From assembly GCA_027532555.1 (NCBI GenBank), contig JAPZTJ010000032.1, positions 1 through 64,000 on the forward strand: a stretch of DNA of 64,000 bases, in the 5' to 3' direction. The stretch comes from Aquidulcibacter sp. GTDB taxonomy: Bacteria > Pseudomonadota > Alphaproteobacteria > Caulobacterales > Aquidulcibacteraceae. A program made the translations under genes and the position numbers. Shown one piece after another: positions 29,539 through 39,469 of this stretch (positions are counted from its first letter, which is position 1; every line of letters begins with the position of its first letter). The notes beneath the pieces are model-generated. The model was not told the origin of the DNA. It saw nothing but the letters and a program-made list of their open reading frames with translations, and made no database searches.

Positions 29539-29591
29539 GCCCGCTGCTTAGCCTAATGCGGGCGCGAACCTCAAGGGGGCGGTGTAGTGGG

Positions 29592-29918
29592 TTAGGTAAG
29601 GATTGTTGCGAGCCGTGCCATGACGTCTGCCAGAATCGCGGCTGGTAACTGATCGACCTTTCGGCCTCCTCGTTCGGCAATGTCTAATACACGCGGCTGA
29701 TCGCATCGAATGATGCCAGTCGTCTGAATGCCGGCAATAGGGACAGCAAAGCCTAAACGCCGCGCGAAGTTGCCGCCATTGGTAATGGGTAAGACGATCG
29801 GCAGCTTGGTTGCGAGATTGAAGGCCGTTGGGGAAATGATCAGGACAGGCCTGCTCCCTCTTTGCTCGCGCCCTAGAGTTGGATCTAATGACACCAGATA
29901 GATGTCGCCTCGGTTCAC
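29592..29918 (-). CDS. MazF/PemK-family toxin (ChpB-like endoribonuclease)
   Basis: The 108-residue protein has the PemK/MazF fold: start MNRGDIYLVSLDPTLGREQRG, RPVLIISPTAFN, LPIVLPITNGGNFARRLGF and GIIRCDQPRVLDI. The family arginine in the first loop and the threonine/cysteine segment before DQPR are present, so it should be an active sequence-specific mRNA interferase, closest in form to E. coli ChpB. Its ATG overlaps the antitoxin stop (ATGA, 29915-29918), giving coupled translation of the pair. Confidence 0.92.
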   Translation of the reverse strand: MNRGDIYLVSLDPTLGREQRGSRPVLIISPTAFNLATKLPIVLPITNGGNFARRLGFAVPIAGIQTTGIIRCDQPRVLDIAERGGRKVDQLPAAILADVMARLATILT

Positions 29919-30172
29919 AAAAGCTCTCCACCAATTGCTGGCGCATCCAGCCAGTCACGGTCTTCCTGTGAGGCACCGTCACTGTAGTCGGATTGGGATA
30001 GGAGCTCCTCCAACGAATATCGAATTGGTGTTGAGGCTTCGACCACCAATTTGGTGCCATCCAGCGTGACGCCAACACTTGAACCAGCTTGAAGTCGCAA
30101 CACATCCAAGATCGCAGGCGGAACCGCGAGCATCACGGAGCCGCCAACTTTGCGGAGTTTTGTGGTGTGCAT
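29915..30172 (-). CDS. AbrB/MazE-type antitoxin (ChpS/PemI-like)
   Basis: The 85-residue antitoxin has an N-terminal AbrB-type DNA-binding swapped-hairpin domain (TTKLRKVGGSVMLAVPPAILDVLRLQAGSSVGV). The C-terminal tail is acidic and flexible (SQSDYSDGASQEDRDWLDAP) and would wrap around and block the toxin. It is the first gene of the operon. With the toxin it should repress its own promoter, probably through the palindrome at 30190-30209. Confidence 0.92.
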   Translation of the reverse strand: MHTTKLRKVGGSVMLAVPPAILDVLRLQAGSSVGVTLDGTKLVVEASTPIRYSLEELLSQSDYSDGASQEDRDWLDAPAIGGELL

Positions 30173-30189
30173 GGGTTTAACGTCCTAAT

Positions 30190-30209
30190 TGTTATATTTT
30201 TAGATAACA
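30190..30209 (-). promoter_or_regulatory. Palindromic operator upstream of the antitoxin
   Basis: TGTTAT (30190-30195) and ATAACA (30204-30209) form a perfect inverted repeat with an eight-base A/T-rich spacer, starting 17 bases upstream of the antitoxin start codon. The A/T-rich core would include the -10 region of a minus-strand promoter. Binding by the AbrB-fold antitoxin is inferred from the usual autoregulation of these pairs. Confidence 0.5.
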
Positions 30210-30387
30210 TAACCGAGACTGTGGAGCAATTGCCAGAAATTTGGTGAAGCCCCACCCCCCACTGCACCCAGCCTGATAGATACCCTTTACAAAACAGACT
30301 CACATGGCTAGTAACGCCGCTCTTGCTTGGACCGGCTGTGGACAACCTTTGTGTTTTCCAGACGCGGGACGATAAAAGCGCAGGGTT

Positions 30388-30432
30388 CATACCGCCGAAA
30401 AGGGTATGTCGCCTCTGATGGCGCGGTCATAC
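30388..30432 (+). promoter_or_regulatory. Leader of the S10 operon with alternative hairpins
   Basis: CATACC (30388-30393) can pair with GGTATG (30403-30408). The same GTATG, extended by CGCC, can instead pair with GGCG...CATAC (30420-30432). The two hairpins exclude each other. They lie about 160-200 bases before rpsJ, where S10-operon leaders elsewhere bind L4. No T tract follows, so control, if any, would not be a simple terminator. The rest of the 417-base interval 30173-30589 shows the toxin-antitoxin operator and no gene. Confidence 0.35.
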
Positions 30433-30589
30433 GCGTCTTTGCTTCATCGACCCCGTCAGATGGCCTTTCCAGCTAAAATTAAGTTTGCGCAGCCTGATGC
30501 GTCGCCGGTCAAAATGGCGTCGTAGCGGGCTTCGTTCGATGTTTGACATGCGGTCCTATCGTTTGGATGACCGCTTCGCGAGGGTAAAT

Positions 30590-30898
30590 ATGGCTCAACA
30601 GACCATCCGGATCAGGCTCAAAGCCTTCGACCACCGGGCGCTGGATCAGTCCGCCAAGGAGATCGTCTCCACGGCAAAGCGCACTGGCGCAATGGTACGA
30701 GGCCCTGTGCCTTTGCCAACGCGCATTGAACGTTTCACCGTAAACCGCTCGCCACACGTCGATAAGAAGTCGCGCGAGCAGTTTGAAATCCGCACGCATA
30801 AGCGCGTGCTCGACATCGTAGACCCAACACCACAAACCGTGGACGCGCTGATGAAGCTCGACCTCGCTGCCGGTGTTGACGTCCAAATTAGTCTGTAA
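30590..30898 (+). CDS. rpsJ: 30S ribosomal protein S10
   Basis: The 102-residue protein begins [20 protein letters not shown], with [35 protein letters not shown] as the family core. It is a head component of the small subunit and also NusE in antitermination complexes. AGGG precedes the ATG at 30590; the frame is open further upstream but without homology. It is the first gene of the S10 operon, with no tuf or fusA before it. Confidence 0.98.
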   Translation: MAQQTIRIRLKAFDHRALDQSAKEIVSTAKRTGAMVRGPVPLPTRIERFTVNRSPHVDKKSREQFEIRTHKRVLDIVDPTPQTVDALMKLDLAAGVDVQISL

Positions 30899-30909
30899 GG
30901 GCGCCGGCT

Positions 30910-31656
30910 ATGCGTACAGGATTGATCGCAAAGAAAATGGGCATGACCCGCGTGTTTGCTGCCGATGGCGCACACGTGCCTGTCACTGTCCTGGCTCTCG
31001 AAGGCTGCCAAGTGGTGGCCCAAAAGACCGACGACAAAGACGGTTACACAGCTTTGCAAGTGGGCGCTGGTGCCCGCAAGGCAAAGAACGTCACTCAGCC
31101 CATGCGTGGGCATTATGCCAAGGCAAGTGTTGAGCCTAAGGCGAAACTGCGCGAATTCCGCGTCAGCTCCGACAATCTGGTCGACGTTGGCATGGAATTG
31201 ACCGCTGACCACTTCTTGCCAGGCCAAAAGGTCGATGTCTCCGGCATCACCATCGGTCGCGGCTTTACTGGTGCGATGAAGCGCTGGAACTTCGGTGGTT
31301 TGCGCGCTACGCACGGTGTGTCTCTGTCGCACCGTTCGCATGGTTCGACCGGCCAACGCCAAGACCCAGGTAAGGTTTTCAAGGGCAAGAAGATGGCTGG
31401 ACACTACGGTGTTGAGCGCGTCACCACCCAAAACCTCGTCATCGTTCGTACCGATGTAGAGCGTGGCTTGATCCTGATCCGTGGCGCTGTTCCAGGTGCT
31501 GAAGGTTCTTGGGTTGAAATCCGCGATGCGGTGAAGTCAGCAGCACCTGCTGACCTGCCAAAGCCAGCCGCTTTCCGTAAGCCAGGCGATCTGAAGATCG
31601 TTCAAGCTGAAGTCGAAGTTGCGGCTCCTGTCGAAACTCAAGAGGGAGCCGAATAA
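30910..31656 (+). CDS. rplC: 50S ribosomal protein L3
   Basis: At 248 residues it is about 40 longer than E. coli L3, the extra being an acidic, alanine-rich C-terminal tail ([14 protein letters not shown]). The central loop reaching the peptidyl transferase centre is clear ([27 protein letters not shown]), and includes the glutamine that PrmB methylates in other bacteria. The stop overlaps the rplD start in TAATG. Confidence 0.97.
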   Translation: MRTGLIAKKMGMTRVFAADGAHVPVTVLALEGCQVVAQKTDDKDGYTALQVGAGARKAKNVTQPMRGHYAKASVEPKAKLREFRVSSDNLVDVGMELTADHFLPGQKVDVSGITIGRGFTGAMKRWNFGGLRATHGVSLSHRSHGSTGQRQDPGKVFKGKKMAGHYGVERVTTQNLVIVRTDVERGLILIRGAVPGAEGSWVEIRDAVKSAAPADLPKPAAFRKPGDLKIVQAEVEVAAPVETQEGAE

Positions 31657-32294
31657 TGAAACTCGACGTCCTGAAATTAGATGGCAGCAAGGCTGGCTCG
31701 GTAGAGCTGGACGACGCCATTTTCGGTGTGGCACCTCGTGCCGACATCTTGCACCGTGTGGTGCGCTATCAGTTGGCCAAGCGCCGCGCTGGTACGCATG
31801 ACACCCAAAACCGTGGCGAAGTCTCGCGCACGCACTCCAAGTTCGGCAAGCAAAAGGGTTCTGGCGGCGCACGTCACGGTTCCCGCAACGCGCCGATCTT
31901 CCGTGGCGGTGGCGTGGCTCACGGCCCACACCCACGTTCGCATGCACATAGCTTGAACAAAAAAGTTCGCGCTTTGGGCATGAAAATGGCTCTCTCGGCT
32001 AAGGCTGCTGAAGGTTCGCTGATCATTCTGGATCAAGCGGCTTTGGATGCACCAAAGACGAAGGTGTTGTTGGAGAACTTCGGCAAGCTCGGCCTGACCA
32101 ATGCTTTGGTCATCGGCGGCGCACAAGTCGACACCAACTTCCAACTCGCAGCGCGTAACGTTCCAAACGTGGATGTTTTGCCAGCTGCTGGTCTCAATGT
32201 TTACGACGTCCTGCGTCGCCATAAGTTGGTTTTGTCGCGTGATGCGATCGAAGCCATCTCGGCACGCTTTGCAAGCAAAGGGGAGGCTGCATAA
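31656..32294 (+). CDS. rplD: 50S ribosomal protein L4
   Basis: The 212-residue protein has the extended exit-tunnel loop (TRGEVS-like [29 protein letters not shown]). In other bacteria L4 is also the translational and transcriptional repressor of the S10 operon, which makes the leader structure before rpsJ of interest. It is coupled by TAATG overlaps to rplC before and rplW after. Confidence 0.97.
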   Translation: MKLDVLKLDGSKAGSVELDDAIFGVAPRADILHRVVRYQLAKRRAGTHDTQNRGEVSRTHSKFGKQKGSGGARHGSRNAPIFRGGGVAHGPHPRSHAHSLNKKVRALGMKMALSAKAAEGSLIILDQAALDAPKTKVLLENFGKLGLTNALVIGGAQVDTNFQLAARNVPNVDVLPAAGLNVYDVLRRHKLVLSRDAIEAISARFASKGEAA

Positions 32295-32590
32295 TGGCAC
32301 TTTCCGAACGCCACTACGATACCATCCTGGCCCCTTGGATCACGGAAAAGGGCACTTTGCTCTCTGAAGTGAACCAAGTGATCTTCCAGGTGCCGCTGAC
32401 GGCAACCAAGCCTGCCATTAAAGAAGCTGTTGAAGCGCTCTTTAAGGTGAAGGTGAAAGCCGTCAACACCATTCGCGTTCAAGGCAAGACCAAGCGCTTC
32501 AAGGGCGTGATGGGCAAGCGGAACGACTTCAAGAAAGCAATCATCACGCTGGTCGAAGGCGAGACGATTGATGTGACGACGGGGCTCTAA
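32294..32590 (+). CDS. rplW: 50S ribosomal protein L23
   Basis: The 98-residue protein has the usual length; [37 protein letters not shown] is the family core. L23 lies at the tunnel exit and is the docking site for trigger factor and SRP. It overlaps rplD by one base and is three bases before rplB. Confidence 0.97.
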   Translation: MALSERHYDTILAPWITEKGTLLSEVNQVIFQVPLTATKPAIKEAVEALFKVKVKAVNTIRVQGKTKRFKGVMGKRNDFKKAIITLVEGETIDVTTGL

Positions 32591-32593
32591 GGA

Positions 32594-33427
32594 ATGGCAC
32601 TCAAGACATTCAAGCCGACCTCTGAAGGTCGTCGCCAGCTGGTGATCGTTGACCGTAAGTCCTTGTACAAGGGCAAGCCGGTTAAAGCGTTGACCGAAGG
32701 CTTGACCAAAACGGGTGGTCGCAACAACACCGGCCGCGTGACTTCGTTCCGTTCGGGCGGTGGTCACAAGCGCACCTATCGCATCATCGACTTCAAGCGT
32801 CGTAAGTGGGATATGCCAGCTACGGTTGAGCGTTTGGAATATGATCCAAACCGCACCGCCTTCATCGCACTGATCAAGTACGAAGATGGTGAGCTGTCCT
32901 ACATCGTGGCTCCTCAGCGCCTTGCCGTTGGTGACAGCATTGTCGCCGGCGAAAAGGTCGACGTGAAGCCAGGCAACGCCATGTTGTTGAAGTCGATCCC
33001 AGTGGGCACGATCATTCACAACGTCGAAATGAAGCCTTTGAAGGGCGCTCAGATCGCACGTTCGGCTGGTTGCTACGTCCAATTGGTTGGCCGCGACACC
33101 GGTTATGCTCAGATCCGCTTGTCCTCGGGCGAGTTGCGCATGGTTCCAGATAACTGCATCGCCACCATTGGTGCGGTTTCTAACCCAGACAATATGAACG
33201 AAAACTCGGGTAAGGCCGGTCGTTCGCGTTGGTTGGGCATTCGTCCTTCGGTTCGTGGTGTTGCCATGAACCCGGTTGACCACCCACATGGCGGCGGCGA
33301 AGGCCGTACCTCTGGCGGTCGCCACCCCGTAACCCCTTGGGGTAAGAAAACCCGCGGTCCTAAAACCCGCAGCAACACGACGACTGACCGGTTGATTATC
33401 CGTCGTCGTCACGAAAAGAAGGCTTAA
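32594..33427 (+). CDS. rplB: 50S ribosomal protein L2
   Basis: The 277-residue primary rRNA-binding protein is needed for subunit joining and peptidyl transfer. The signature [19 protein letters not shown], with the histidine implicated in the transferase centre, is intact near residue 225. The Lys/Arg-rich N- and C-terminal tails are typical. Confidence 0.98.
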   Translation: MALKTFKPTSEGRRQLVIVDRKSLYKGKPVKALTEGLTKTGGRNNTGRVTSFRSGGGHKRTYRIIDFKRRKWDMPATVERLEYDPNRTAFIALIKYEDGELSYIVAPQRLAVGDSIVAGEKVDVKPGNAMLLKSIPVGTIIHNVEMKPLKGAQIARSAGCYVQLVGRDTGYAQIRLSSGELRMVPDNCIATIGAVSNPDNMNENSGKAGRSRWLGIRPSVRGVAMNPVDHPHGGGEGRTSGGRHPVTPWGKKTRGPKTRSNTTTDRLIIRRRHEKKA

Positions 33428-33431
33428 GACT

Positions 33432-33710
33432 ATGCCTCGTTCGGTATGGAAAGGTCCGTTTGTGGACGGTTACCTCCTCGCCAAGGCGGAGAAGGCGACG
33501 GAATCTCCTCGTCGTGAAGCGATCAAAACTTGGTCGCGTCGCTCCACCATCATGCCTCAGTTCATTGGCCTGACCTTCCAGGTTCACAATGGTCACAAGT
33601 TTGTGCCTGTGAATGTTTCGGAAGAAATGGTTGGCCATAAGTTCGGCGAATTCGCTCCAACCCGTACCTATTTCGGTCACGGCGCGGACAAGAAGTCGAA
33701 GCGGAGGTAG
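33432..33710 (+). CDS. rpsS: 30S ribosomal protein S19
   Basis: The 92-residue protein begins [16 protein letters not shown] and has the [19 protein letters not shown] core. It is a head protein of the small subunit that contacts the A-site tRNA region. The ribosome binding site of rplV (GGAGG) overlaps its last codons. Confidence 0.98.
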   Translation: MPRSVWKGPFVDGYLLAKAEKATESPRREAIKTWSRRSTIMPQFIGLTFQVHNGHKFVPVNVSEEMVGHKFGEFAPTRTYFGHGADKKSKRR

Positions 33711-33714
33711 GCGC

Positions 33715-34095
33715 ATGTCAAAAGCAAAAACCCCTCGCGCCTTGTCCGACAAGGAAGCTTTGGCCCAAGCCCGCAACCTGCGGACCAGCGGTCAAAAGCT
33801 GAACCTCGTCGCGCAAAGCATTCGTGGCTTGAAAGTGGACAAGGCCTTGGCTGAACTTCAGTTTTCGCCAAAGCGCATTGCCATCGACGTTCGCAAGTGC
33901 CTGCAATCGGCCATCGCAAACGCCGAGAACAATCATGGCCTCGATATCGATGCTTTGGTCGTTGCCCAAGCCTTTGTCGGCAAAGGTCTGGTTATGAAGC
34001 GTATGAACACCCGGGCTCGCGGTCGCGGCGCTCGTATTGAAAAGCCCTTCTCGCACATCACCATCGTTGTGCGTGAGATGGAAGGAGCGGCCTGA
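33715..34095 (+). CDS. rplV: 50S ribosomal protein L22
   Basis: The 126-residue protein starts at 33715 after GGAGG. The tunnel-lining hairpin [26 protein letters not shown] is at the C-terminus; changes in this loop give macrolide resistance in other species, but no deletion is evident here. The stop overlaps the rpsC start in TGATG. Confidence 0.97.
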   Translation: MSKAKTPRALSDKEALAQARNLRTSGQKLNLVAQSIRGLKVDKALAELQFSPKRIAIDVRKCLQSAIANAENNHGLDIDALVVAQAFVGKGLVMKRMNTRARGRGARIEKPFSHITIVVREMEGAA

Positions 34096-34886
34096 TGGGT
34101 CAGAAGGTCAATCCAATCAGCATGCGTCTGGGCATTAACCGGACGTGGGACAGCCGCTGGTATGCCAACACGGGCGAATATGCGAAGCTTCTTCATGAAG
34201 ACATCGCGGTTCGCGCCTTCTTGAAAAAGAAGCTGAAGCAAGCTGGTGTGTCGCGGATCGTGATCGAACGTCCACACAAAAAGTGCCGCGTGACGGTTTA
34301 TACCGCGCGTCCAGGCATTGTTATTGGTAAAAAAGGCGAAGACATTCAAAAACTTCGCAAGGATCTGACCGGGATCGTAAATGACGCGGAAGTGTTCTTG
34401 AACTTGGTCGAAATCCGCAAGCCAGAGCTGGATGCAACCTTGGTTGCTGAAAGCGTTGCTCAACAGCTCGAACGTCGCGTGGCGTTCCGCCGTGCAATGA
34501 AGCGCGCGATGCAATCTTCCATGCGCATGGGCGCTGGCGGGATCCGCATCACGGTTGCTGGTCGTTTGGGTGGTGCTGAAATCGCACGGACCGAATGGTA
34601 TCGTGAAGGCCGCGTGCCTTTGCATACTTTGCGGGCTGACGTTGATTATGGCGTTGCAGAAGCCACCACGGCTTATGGCATCATCGGCATCAAATGCTGG
34701 GTCTTCAAAGGCGAAATCTTTGAGCGCGACCCAATGGCTCAAGACAAGCGTGCAGCTGAAGTGGGTGACGCACGTCCCCGCCGCGACAATGATCGTGAAG
34801 ATCGTCGTCCACGCAATGATCGCAACGATCGTGACAACCGTGGCCGTGGCCGTGGTCGTGGCGACGCGGCTCAAGCTGGCGCGTAA
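34095..34886 (+). CDS. rpsC: 30S ribosomal protein S3 with Arg/Asp-rich tail
   Basis: The 263-residue protein has the type II KH domain ([19 protein letters not shown]) near residue 75 and the S3 C-terminal domain ([26 protein letters not shown]). The last 35 residues, from about 229, are a low-complexity tail of Arg, Asp, Asn and Gly ([17 protein letters not shown] and then RGRGRGRG), longer than in E. coli. S3 forms part of the mRNA entry channel with helicase activity. Confidence 0.97.
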   Translation: MGQKVNPISMRLGINRTWDSRWYANTGEYAKLLHEDIAVRAFLKKKLKQAGVSRIVIERPHKKCRVTVYTARPGIVIGKKGEDIQKLRKDLTGIVNDAEVFLNLVEIRKPELDATLVAESVAQQLERRVAFRRAMKRAMQSSMRMGAGGIRITVAGRLGGAEIARTEWYREGRVPLHTLRADVDYGVAEATTAYGIIGIKCWVFKGEIFERDPMAQDKRAAEVGDARPRRDNDREDRRPRNDRNDRDNRGRGRGRGDAAQAGA

Positions 34887-34901
34887 GGGAGGAACTGAAA
34901 C

Positions 34902-35324
34902 ATGTTGTCACCTAAACGTACCCGCTTCCGCAAGCAGTTCAAAGGCCGCATCCATGGTGCTGCGACCGGCGGGGCTACCCTGTCGTTCGGCATGTATGGC
35001 TTGAAGGCTTTGGCACCTGAGCGCGTCACCGCGCGTCAGATCGAAGCTTGCCGTCGTGCCATCACGCGTCAAATGAAGCGTCAAGGAAAAGTCTGGATCC
35101 GTATTTATCCAGACGTGCCCGTGTCCAAGAAGCCAAACGAAGTTCGGATGGGTAAGGGCAAGGGTTCACCAGAATTTTGGGCCGCACGGGTTAAGCCTGG
35201 TCGGATCATGTTCGAAATCGACGGTGTTGCACAAGAGATTGCAGAAGAAGCGTTGCGCTTAGGCGCTGCTAAGCTGCCAATCGCGTGCAAGATCATTTCA
35301 CGTGCCGACTTCGGTCTGGCGTAA
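34902..35324 (+). CDS. rplP: 50S ribosomal protein L16
   Basis: The 140-residue protein begins [19 protein letters not shown] and has the conserved [31 protein letters not shown] segment. L16 contacts tRNA in the A site and is required for 50S maturation. It is preceded by GGGAGG and is 13 bases before rpmC. Confidence 0.98.
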   Translation: MLSPKRTRFRKQFKGRIHGAATGGATLSFGMYGLKALAPERVTARQIEACRRAITRQMKRQGKVWIRIYPDVPVSKKPNEVRMGKGKGSPEFWAARVKPGRIMFEIDGVAQEIAEEALRLGAAKLPIACKIISRADFGLA

Positions 35325-35337
35325 GGGAGCGTCCACT

Positions 35338-35538
35338 ATGCAAGCCGCTAACGCGCGGGCTTTGACGCCCGACCAATTGCAAGAAGAGCTGCTTAAGCTG
35401 AAAAAAGAGCAATTCAACTTGCGTTTCCAACGTGCGACAGGTCAACTTGAAAAGACCCATCGCATCAACCAGGTCCGCAAGGACATCGCGCTCGTCAAGA
35501 CGATGATGCGCGAGAAGACCACAGCAACGGCTGTTTAA
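35338..35538 (+). CDS. rpmC: 50S ribosomal protein L29
   Basis: The 66-residue two-helix protein has the family pattern [23 protein letters not shown] and [20 protein letters not shown]. The start MQAANARA at 35338 is preceded by AAGGGAG. L29 lies near L23 at the tunnel exit. Confidence 0.96.
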   Translation: MQAANARALTPDQLQEELLKLKKEQFNLRFQRATGQLEKTHRINQVRKDIALVKTMMREKTTATAV

Positions 35539-35548
35539 GGAGTAATCG

Positions 35549-35788
35549 ATGCCAAAGCGTATGATGCAGGGCGTCGTGGTGAGCGACAAAGGCGATAAGT
35601 CCATCGTCGTGAAGGTTGAACGGACCTTTCTTCACCCAGTCCTTAAAAAGACGGTGCGCCGCTCGAAGCGCTACCATGCCCATGATGACGCAAATGCGTA
35701 CAAAACGGGTGAGGTCGTGCAGATCCAAGAATGCCCGCCTAAGTCCAAACTGAAGCGGTGGGAAGTGATTGGTCGCGTCGGCAGCTAG
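35549..35788 (+). CDS. rpsQ: 30S ribosomal protein S17
   Basis: The 79-residue OB-fold protein begins [27 protein letters not shown] and contains YHAHDD and [16 protein letters not shown]. It binds 16S rRNA helices 7 and 11 early in assembly. A 36-base gap before rplN is the largest in this part of the operon. Confidence 0.97.
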   Translation: MPKRMMQGVVVSDKGDKSIVVKVERTFLHPVLKKTVRRSKRYHAHDDANAYKTGEVVQIQECPPKSKLKRWEVIGRVGS

Positions 35789-35824
35789 TGCTGTCCGATA
35801 CGGGCTAATAGAAGAGGATCGAAT

Positions 35825-36193
35825 ATGATTCAGATGCAAACAAATCTGGATGTCGCGGACAATTCCGGGGCTCGTCGCGTCATGTGCATTAAAGTACTTG
35901 GCGGTTCGAAGCGTCGTTATGCGTCCGTCGGCGACGTGATTGTTGTCTCCATCAAAGAGGCAATTCCACGTGGCCGCGTGAAGAAGGGTGACGTCCGTAA
36001 GGCCGTTGTCGTTCGCGTCGCAAAGGACATCAAGCGTAAAGACGGCTCCACCATCCGGTTCGACCGGAGTGCAGCTGTACTCGTGAATAACTCGCATGAG
36101 CCTATTGGCACCCGGATCTTTGGACCGGTTCCGCGCGAACTCCGCGCTAAGAACCACATGAAGATCATTTCGTTGGCTCCGGAGGTGCTCTAG
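35825..36193 (+). CDS. rplN: 50S ribosomal protein L14
   Basis: The 122-residue protein begins [27 protein letters not shown], the highly conserved L14 start, and ends [19 protein letters not shown]. It forms an intersubunit bridge and is the binding site of the silencing factor RsfS. Confidence 0.98.
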   Translation: MIQMQTNLDVADNSGARRVMCIKVLGGSKRRYASVGDVIVVSIKEAIPRGRVKKGDVRKAVVVRVAKDIKRKDGSTIRFDRSAAVLVNNSHEPIGTRIFGPVPRELRAKNHMKIISLAPEVL

Positions 36194-36194
36194 G

Positions 36195-36515
36195 ATGGCT
36201 GCGAAACTTAAAAAGGGTGACAAGGTCGTTGTCCTGACGGGCAAGGATAAGGGCAAGACTGGTGAAGTGGTCAAAGTTCTCCCCAAGGAAAACCGTTTGG
36301 TGGTCCAGGGCGTGAACATGGTCAAAAAGCACCAGAAGCAGACCCAAGCCCAAGAAGCTGGCATTCGTTCGTTTGAAGCTCCGCTTCAAATCAGCAACGT
36401 TGCTTACATGGACCCCACGGATGGCAAGCCAACCCGGGTCGGTTTCAAAACCTTGGATGACGGCCGTAAAGTCCGTGTTGCCAAGCGTTCTGGGGAGGTG
36501 ATCGGCGATGTCTGA
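36195..36515 (+). CDS. rplX: 50S ribosomal protein L24
   Basis: The 106-residue protein has an N-terminal KOW motif ([38 protein letters not shown]). L24 starts 50S assembly. It overlaps the following rplE by eight bases, so the two are translationally coupled. Confidence 0.97.
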   Translation: MAAKLKKGDKVVVLTGKDKGKTGEVVKVLPKENRLVVQGVNMVKKHQKQTQAQEAGIRSFEAPLQISNVAYMDPTDGKPTRVGFKTLDDGRKVRVAKRSGEVIGDV

Positions 36516-37068
36516 GACCCAAACTTATCAAGCCCGTCTGAAGACCGAGTATAACGAGCGCATCCGCGCCGCGATGCAAGAGAAATTCAGCTATACCAAT
36601 TCCATGCAGATTCCACGTCTCGATAAGATCGTGATCAACATGGGTGTTGGTGAATCCGTTGCAGACAGCAAGAAGATGCAGTCGGCTTTGGCTGCTTTGA
36701 GTGCGATTGCTGGCCAAAAGCCAGTCACCACCAAAGCCCGTAAGTCGATCGCTGGTTTCAAGCTTCGTGAAGGCATGGCAGTTGGCGCAAAAGTTACCTT
36801 GCGCGCAGAACGCATGTATGAATTCCTCGACCGCCTGATCACCATCGCGCTTCCGCGCGTGAAGGATTTCCGCGGTCTCAACGGCAAGTCGTTTGACGGC
36901 CGTGGGAATTACGCCATGGGCCTCAAGGAGCACCTCGTGTTCCCTGAAATCAACTATGATCAGGTCGACCAGATCTGGGGCATGGACATCATCGTCTGTA
37001 CGACGGCTCGCACGAATGAAGAAGCGAAAGCCCTTCTTTCAGAGTTCAACTTCCCATTCCGGAACTGA
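36508..37068 (+). CDS. rplE: 50S ribosomal protein L5
   Basis: The 186-residue protein has the family core ([41 protein letters not shown]) and the closing [21 protein letters not shown]5 carries 5S rRNA in the central protuberance with L18, encoded downstream. Confidence 0.98.
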   Translation: MSETQTYQARLKTEYNERIRAAMQEKFSYTNSMQIPRLDKIVINMGVGESVADSKKMQSALAALSAIAGQKPVTTKARKSIAGFKLREGMAVGAKVTLRAERMYEFLDRLITIALPRVKDFRGLNGKSFDGRGNYAMGLKEHLVFPEINYDQVDQIWGMDIIVCTTARTNEEAKALLSEFNFPFRN

Positions 37069-37072
37069 TATC

Positions 37073-37378
37073 ATGGCGAAGAAAAGTGCTATCAACCGCA
37101 ATGACCACCGTAAGGCTCTGGTGAAGAAATTCTCGGCTAAGCGCGCGCGCCTCAAGGCAATCGCGACCGATGAAAATCTGCCACTAGAAGAACGCTTTGC
37201 GGCTCGTTTGAAGCTGGCGGAGCTTCCGCGCAACTCGGCCGAAAACCGTGTTCGCAATCGCTGCGAGGTGACAGGTCGTCCCCGCGCTTTCTATCGTAAG
37301 CTCCGCATGTCGCGGATTGCGCTGCGTGACCTTGCGTCCGCTGGCATGATCCCCGGCATGACAAAAGCTAGCTGGTAA
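37073..37378 (+). CDS. rpsN: 30S ribosomal protein S14
   Basis: The 101-residue protein begins [20 protein letters not shown] and ends with [26 protein letters not shown]. It is the long, zinc-free form of S14. It starts four bases after rplE. The window therefore carries zinc-independent forms of both S14 and L33. Confidence 0.97.
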   Translation: MAKKSAINRNDHRKALVKKFSAKRARLKAIATDENLPLEERFAARLKLAELPRNSAENRVRNRCEVTGRPRAFYRKLRMSRIALRDLASAGMIPGMTKASW

Positions 37379-37390
37379 GGGAGGGTTGTC

Positions 37391-37786
37391 ATGCAAGTGA
37401 ACGATCCCGTCGGCGACATGCTCACTCGGATCCGCAATGCTCAAATGCGGAACCGTTCGACTGTCACCACCCCAAAGTCCACACTGCGTGCCCGCGTCCT
37501 CGATGTTCTCGTCGGCGAAGGTTACATCCGTGGTTATGGGGATATCGAAATCAACGGCAAGATTGAGTTGGAAATCCAACTTAAGTATTTCGACGGTGCG
37601 CCCGTGATCGATACGATCAAGCGCATTTCGAAGCCTGGCCGTCGTGTTTATTCCTCTGTGAAGGACCTTCCGCTCGTGCGTAACGGTCTGGGTATCGCCA
37701 TCCTCTCCACGCCTAAGGGCGTGATGTCGGATGCGGCTGCTCGGGCTAATAACGTCGGCGGCGAGATCCTCGCGCACGTCTACTAA
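37391..37786 (+). CDS. rpsH: 30S ribosomal protein S8
   Basis: The 131-residue protein begins [20 protein letters not shown] and ends [34 protein letters not shown]8 binds 16S helix 21 and in E. coli is the repressor of the spc operon by binding near rplE. The family motif STPKGVM is intact. Confidence 0.98.
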   Translation: MQVNDPVGDMLTRIRNAQMRNRSTVTTPKSTLRARVLDVLVGEGYIRGYGDIEINGKIELEIQLKYFDGAPVIDTIKRISKPGRRVYSSVKDLPLVRNGLGIAILSTPKGVMSDAAARANNVGGEILAHVY

Positions 37787-37797
37787 GGGAGCCGAGA

Positions 37798-38328
37798 ATG
37801 TCACGTATCGGCAAACAACCTGTCGCTTTGGCTGGTGCCACCGTCACAATCGACGGCGACATCATCAAAGCAAAAGGCCCACAAGGCGAATTGTCCTTCA
37901 AGGTGCACGAGCAAGTCTCGGTTGTCATTGAAGGCGGCGTCATCGTGGTAACCCCTAAGAATGACTCGAAACTGGCTCGCTCCTTGTGGGGCATGTCGCG
38001 CTCGATGATCGCAAACATGGTTGAAGGCGTCACCAAGGGCTTTGAGCGTACGCTCGAACTCGTCGGCGTCGGCTATCGTGCTGCGTTGGCGGGCAAAGAT
38101 CTTGAATTGTCGCTCGGCTATTCACACCCAATCGTCTACAAAGCACCAGCTGGTGTGACGTTTGCGGTGCCTAAGCCAACCGAAATCAAAATCACCGGCA
38201 AAGACAAGCAAGAGCTGGGTCAAATTTGCTCGGAAATTCGCAAGTATCGTCCGCCCGAGCCCTACAAGGGCAAAGGTGTCCGTTATGCTGGTGAAACCGT
38301 CCGTCGCAAGGAAGGCAAGAAGAAATAA
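37798..38328 (+). CDS. rplF: 50S ribosomal protein L6
   Basis: The 176-residue two-repeat protein has the conserved C-terminal end [25 protein letters not shown]6 lies at the GTPase-factor site. Its stop overlaps the rplR start in TAATG. Confidence 0.98.
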   Translation: MSRIGKQPVALAGATVTIDGDIIKAKGPQGELSFKVHEQVSVVIEGGVIVVTPKNDSKLARSLWGMSRSMIANMVEGVTKGFERTLELVGVGYRAALAGKDLELSLGYSHPIVYKAPAGVTFAVPKPTEIKITGKDKQELGQICSEIRKYRPPEPYKGKGVRYAGETVRRKEGKKK

Positions 38329-38684
38329 TGCCATCTTCATTAGCATTAAAGACCAAGCGCACACTTCGTACGCGCTCCCGTCTTCGGGCTTTGGCCAACG
38401 GCCGTTTGCGGCTTTCGGTTCATCGCTCGTCCAAAAATATTTCCGCACAAATCATCGACGACGCCAAGGGTGTTACGCTGGTTTCGGCTTCTTCCTTGGA
38501 GGCCGCTTTGCGTGCCGCTGAAGGCCAAAAGCTGGACGATGCAGTCGCCGTTGGTAAATTGCTGGCTGAGCGCGCCATTGAAAAGGGCGTAAAGCAAGTG
38601 GTTTTCGACCGTGGTGGTTATTTGTATCATGGGCGCGTCAAAGCGCTCGCCGACGCCGCGCGTGAAGCCGGCCTTGAGTTCTAA
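38328..38684 (+). CDS. rplR: 50S ribosomal protein L18
   Basis: The 118-residue 5S rRNA-binding protein has the core [22 protein letters not shown] and the close [28 protein letters not shown]. It works with L5 in the central protuberance. Confidence 0.97.
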   Translation: MPSSLALKTKRTLRTRSRLRALANGRLRLSVHRSSKNISAQIIDDAKGVTLVSASSLEAALRAAEGQKLDDAVAVGKLLAERAIEKGVKQVVFDRGGYLYHGRVKALADAAREAGLEF

Positions 38685-38696
38685 GGAGTAGATCTG

Positions 38697-39263
38697 ATGG
38701 CTCGCAGGCCGGAACGTGAACAAAAGAACGAAGAGCGCGATAGCGAATTCGTAGACCGTCTCGTCGCGATTAACCGCGTCGCGAAGGTTGTGAAGGGTGG
38801 TAAGAACTTTGGTTTTGCCGCTCTGGTCGTCGTCGGTGACGAAAAGGGTCGTGCAGGGTTCGGCAAGGGCAAAGCCCGCGAAGTTCCTGAAGCAATCCGT
38901 AAGGCAACCGAAGAAGCTAAGCGCCGTATGCAGCGTATCCCGCTGCGCGAAGGCCGCACCTTGCATCACAATGCCGCTGGGCGTTGGGGTGCTGGTAAAG
39001 TGATCGTCCGCTCGGCCCCTCCAGGGACCGGCTTGATCGCTGGTGGTCCAATGCGGGCTGTGTTTGAAGTGTTGGGCATTAAAGACGTGGTTTCCAAGTC
39101 TTTGGGTTCGTCCAATCCTTACAACATGGTGCGCGCAACATTTGACGCTTTGGGCGAGCAAATTTCGCCCCGTCAGGTCGCCAATAAGCGCAACTTGAAG
39201 GTCGCTGACGTTCTGGTTCGTCGTAAAGACGGTGCCAGCGGCGTCGAAGGCTCGGAGGGCTAA
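38697..39263 (+). CDS. rpsE: 30S ribosomal protein S5
   Basis: The 188-residue protein has the double-stranded-RNA-binding-like N-terminal domain ([41 protein letters not shown]) and a C-terminal domain with [17 protein letters not shown]5 affects decoding accuracy; no known accuracy mutation is evident. Confidence 0.98.
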   Translation: MARRPEREQKNEERDSEFVDRLVAINRVAKVVKGGKNFGFAALVVVGDEKGRAGFGKGKAREVPEAIRKATEEAKRRMQRIPLREGRTLHHNAAGRWGAGKVIVRSAPPGTGLIAGGPMRAVFEVLGIKDVVSKSLGSSNPYNMVRATFDALGEQISPRQVANKRNLKVADVLVRRKDGASGVEGSEG

Positions 39264-39265
39264 TC

Positions 39266-39451
39266 GTGGCTGTTGTTGTTGTTAAACAAACGGGTTCGCC
39301 CATTCGTCGTCGCTTCGACCAGCGGGAAACCCTGGTCGGGCTTGGCCTGAACAAAATGAACAAGGTTCGTGAACTTGAAGATACTCCTGCTGTTCGTGGG
39401 ATGATCGCCAAGGTTGCGCATTTGGTTCAAGTCGTGGAGGAGCGCGCGTAA
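39266..39451 (+). CDS. rpmD: 50S ribosomal protein L30
   Basis: The 61-residue protein begins at a GTG (39266) three bases after rpsE. Its core is [44 protein letters not shown], of usual length. Confidence 0.96.
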   Translation: MAVVVVKQTGSPIRRRFDQRETLVGLGLNKMNKVRELEDTPAVRGMIAKVAHLVQVVEERA

Positions 39452-39469
39452 GCGTGCTTTAGGAACACC

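Noticed and set aside
30543-30570. TTGACA-like -35 close to rpsJ
   Set aside because: No acceptable -10 box is found 16-18 bases downstream.
32201-33412. A 403-codon open frame on the minus strand across rplD, rplW and rplB
   Set aside because: It is antisense to three certain ribosomal genes, has no recognisable protein features, and arises from their strong codon bias. Similar long antisense frames at 33933-34874 and 42114-43160 were rejected for the same reason.
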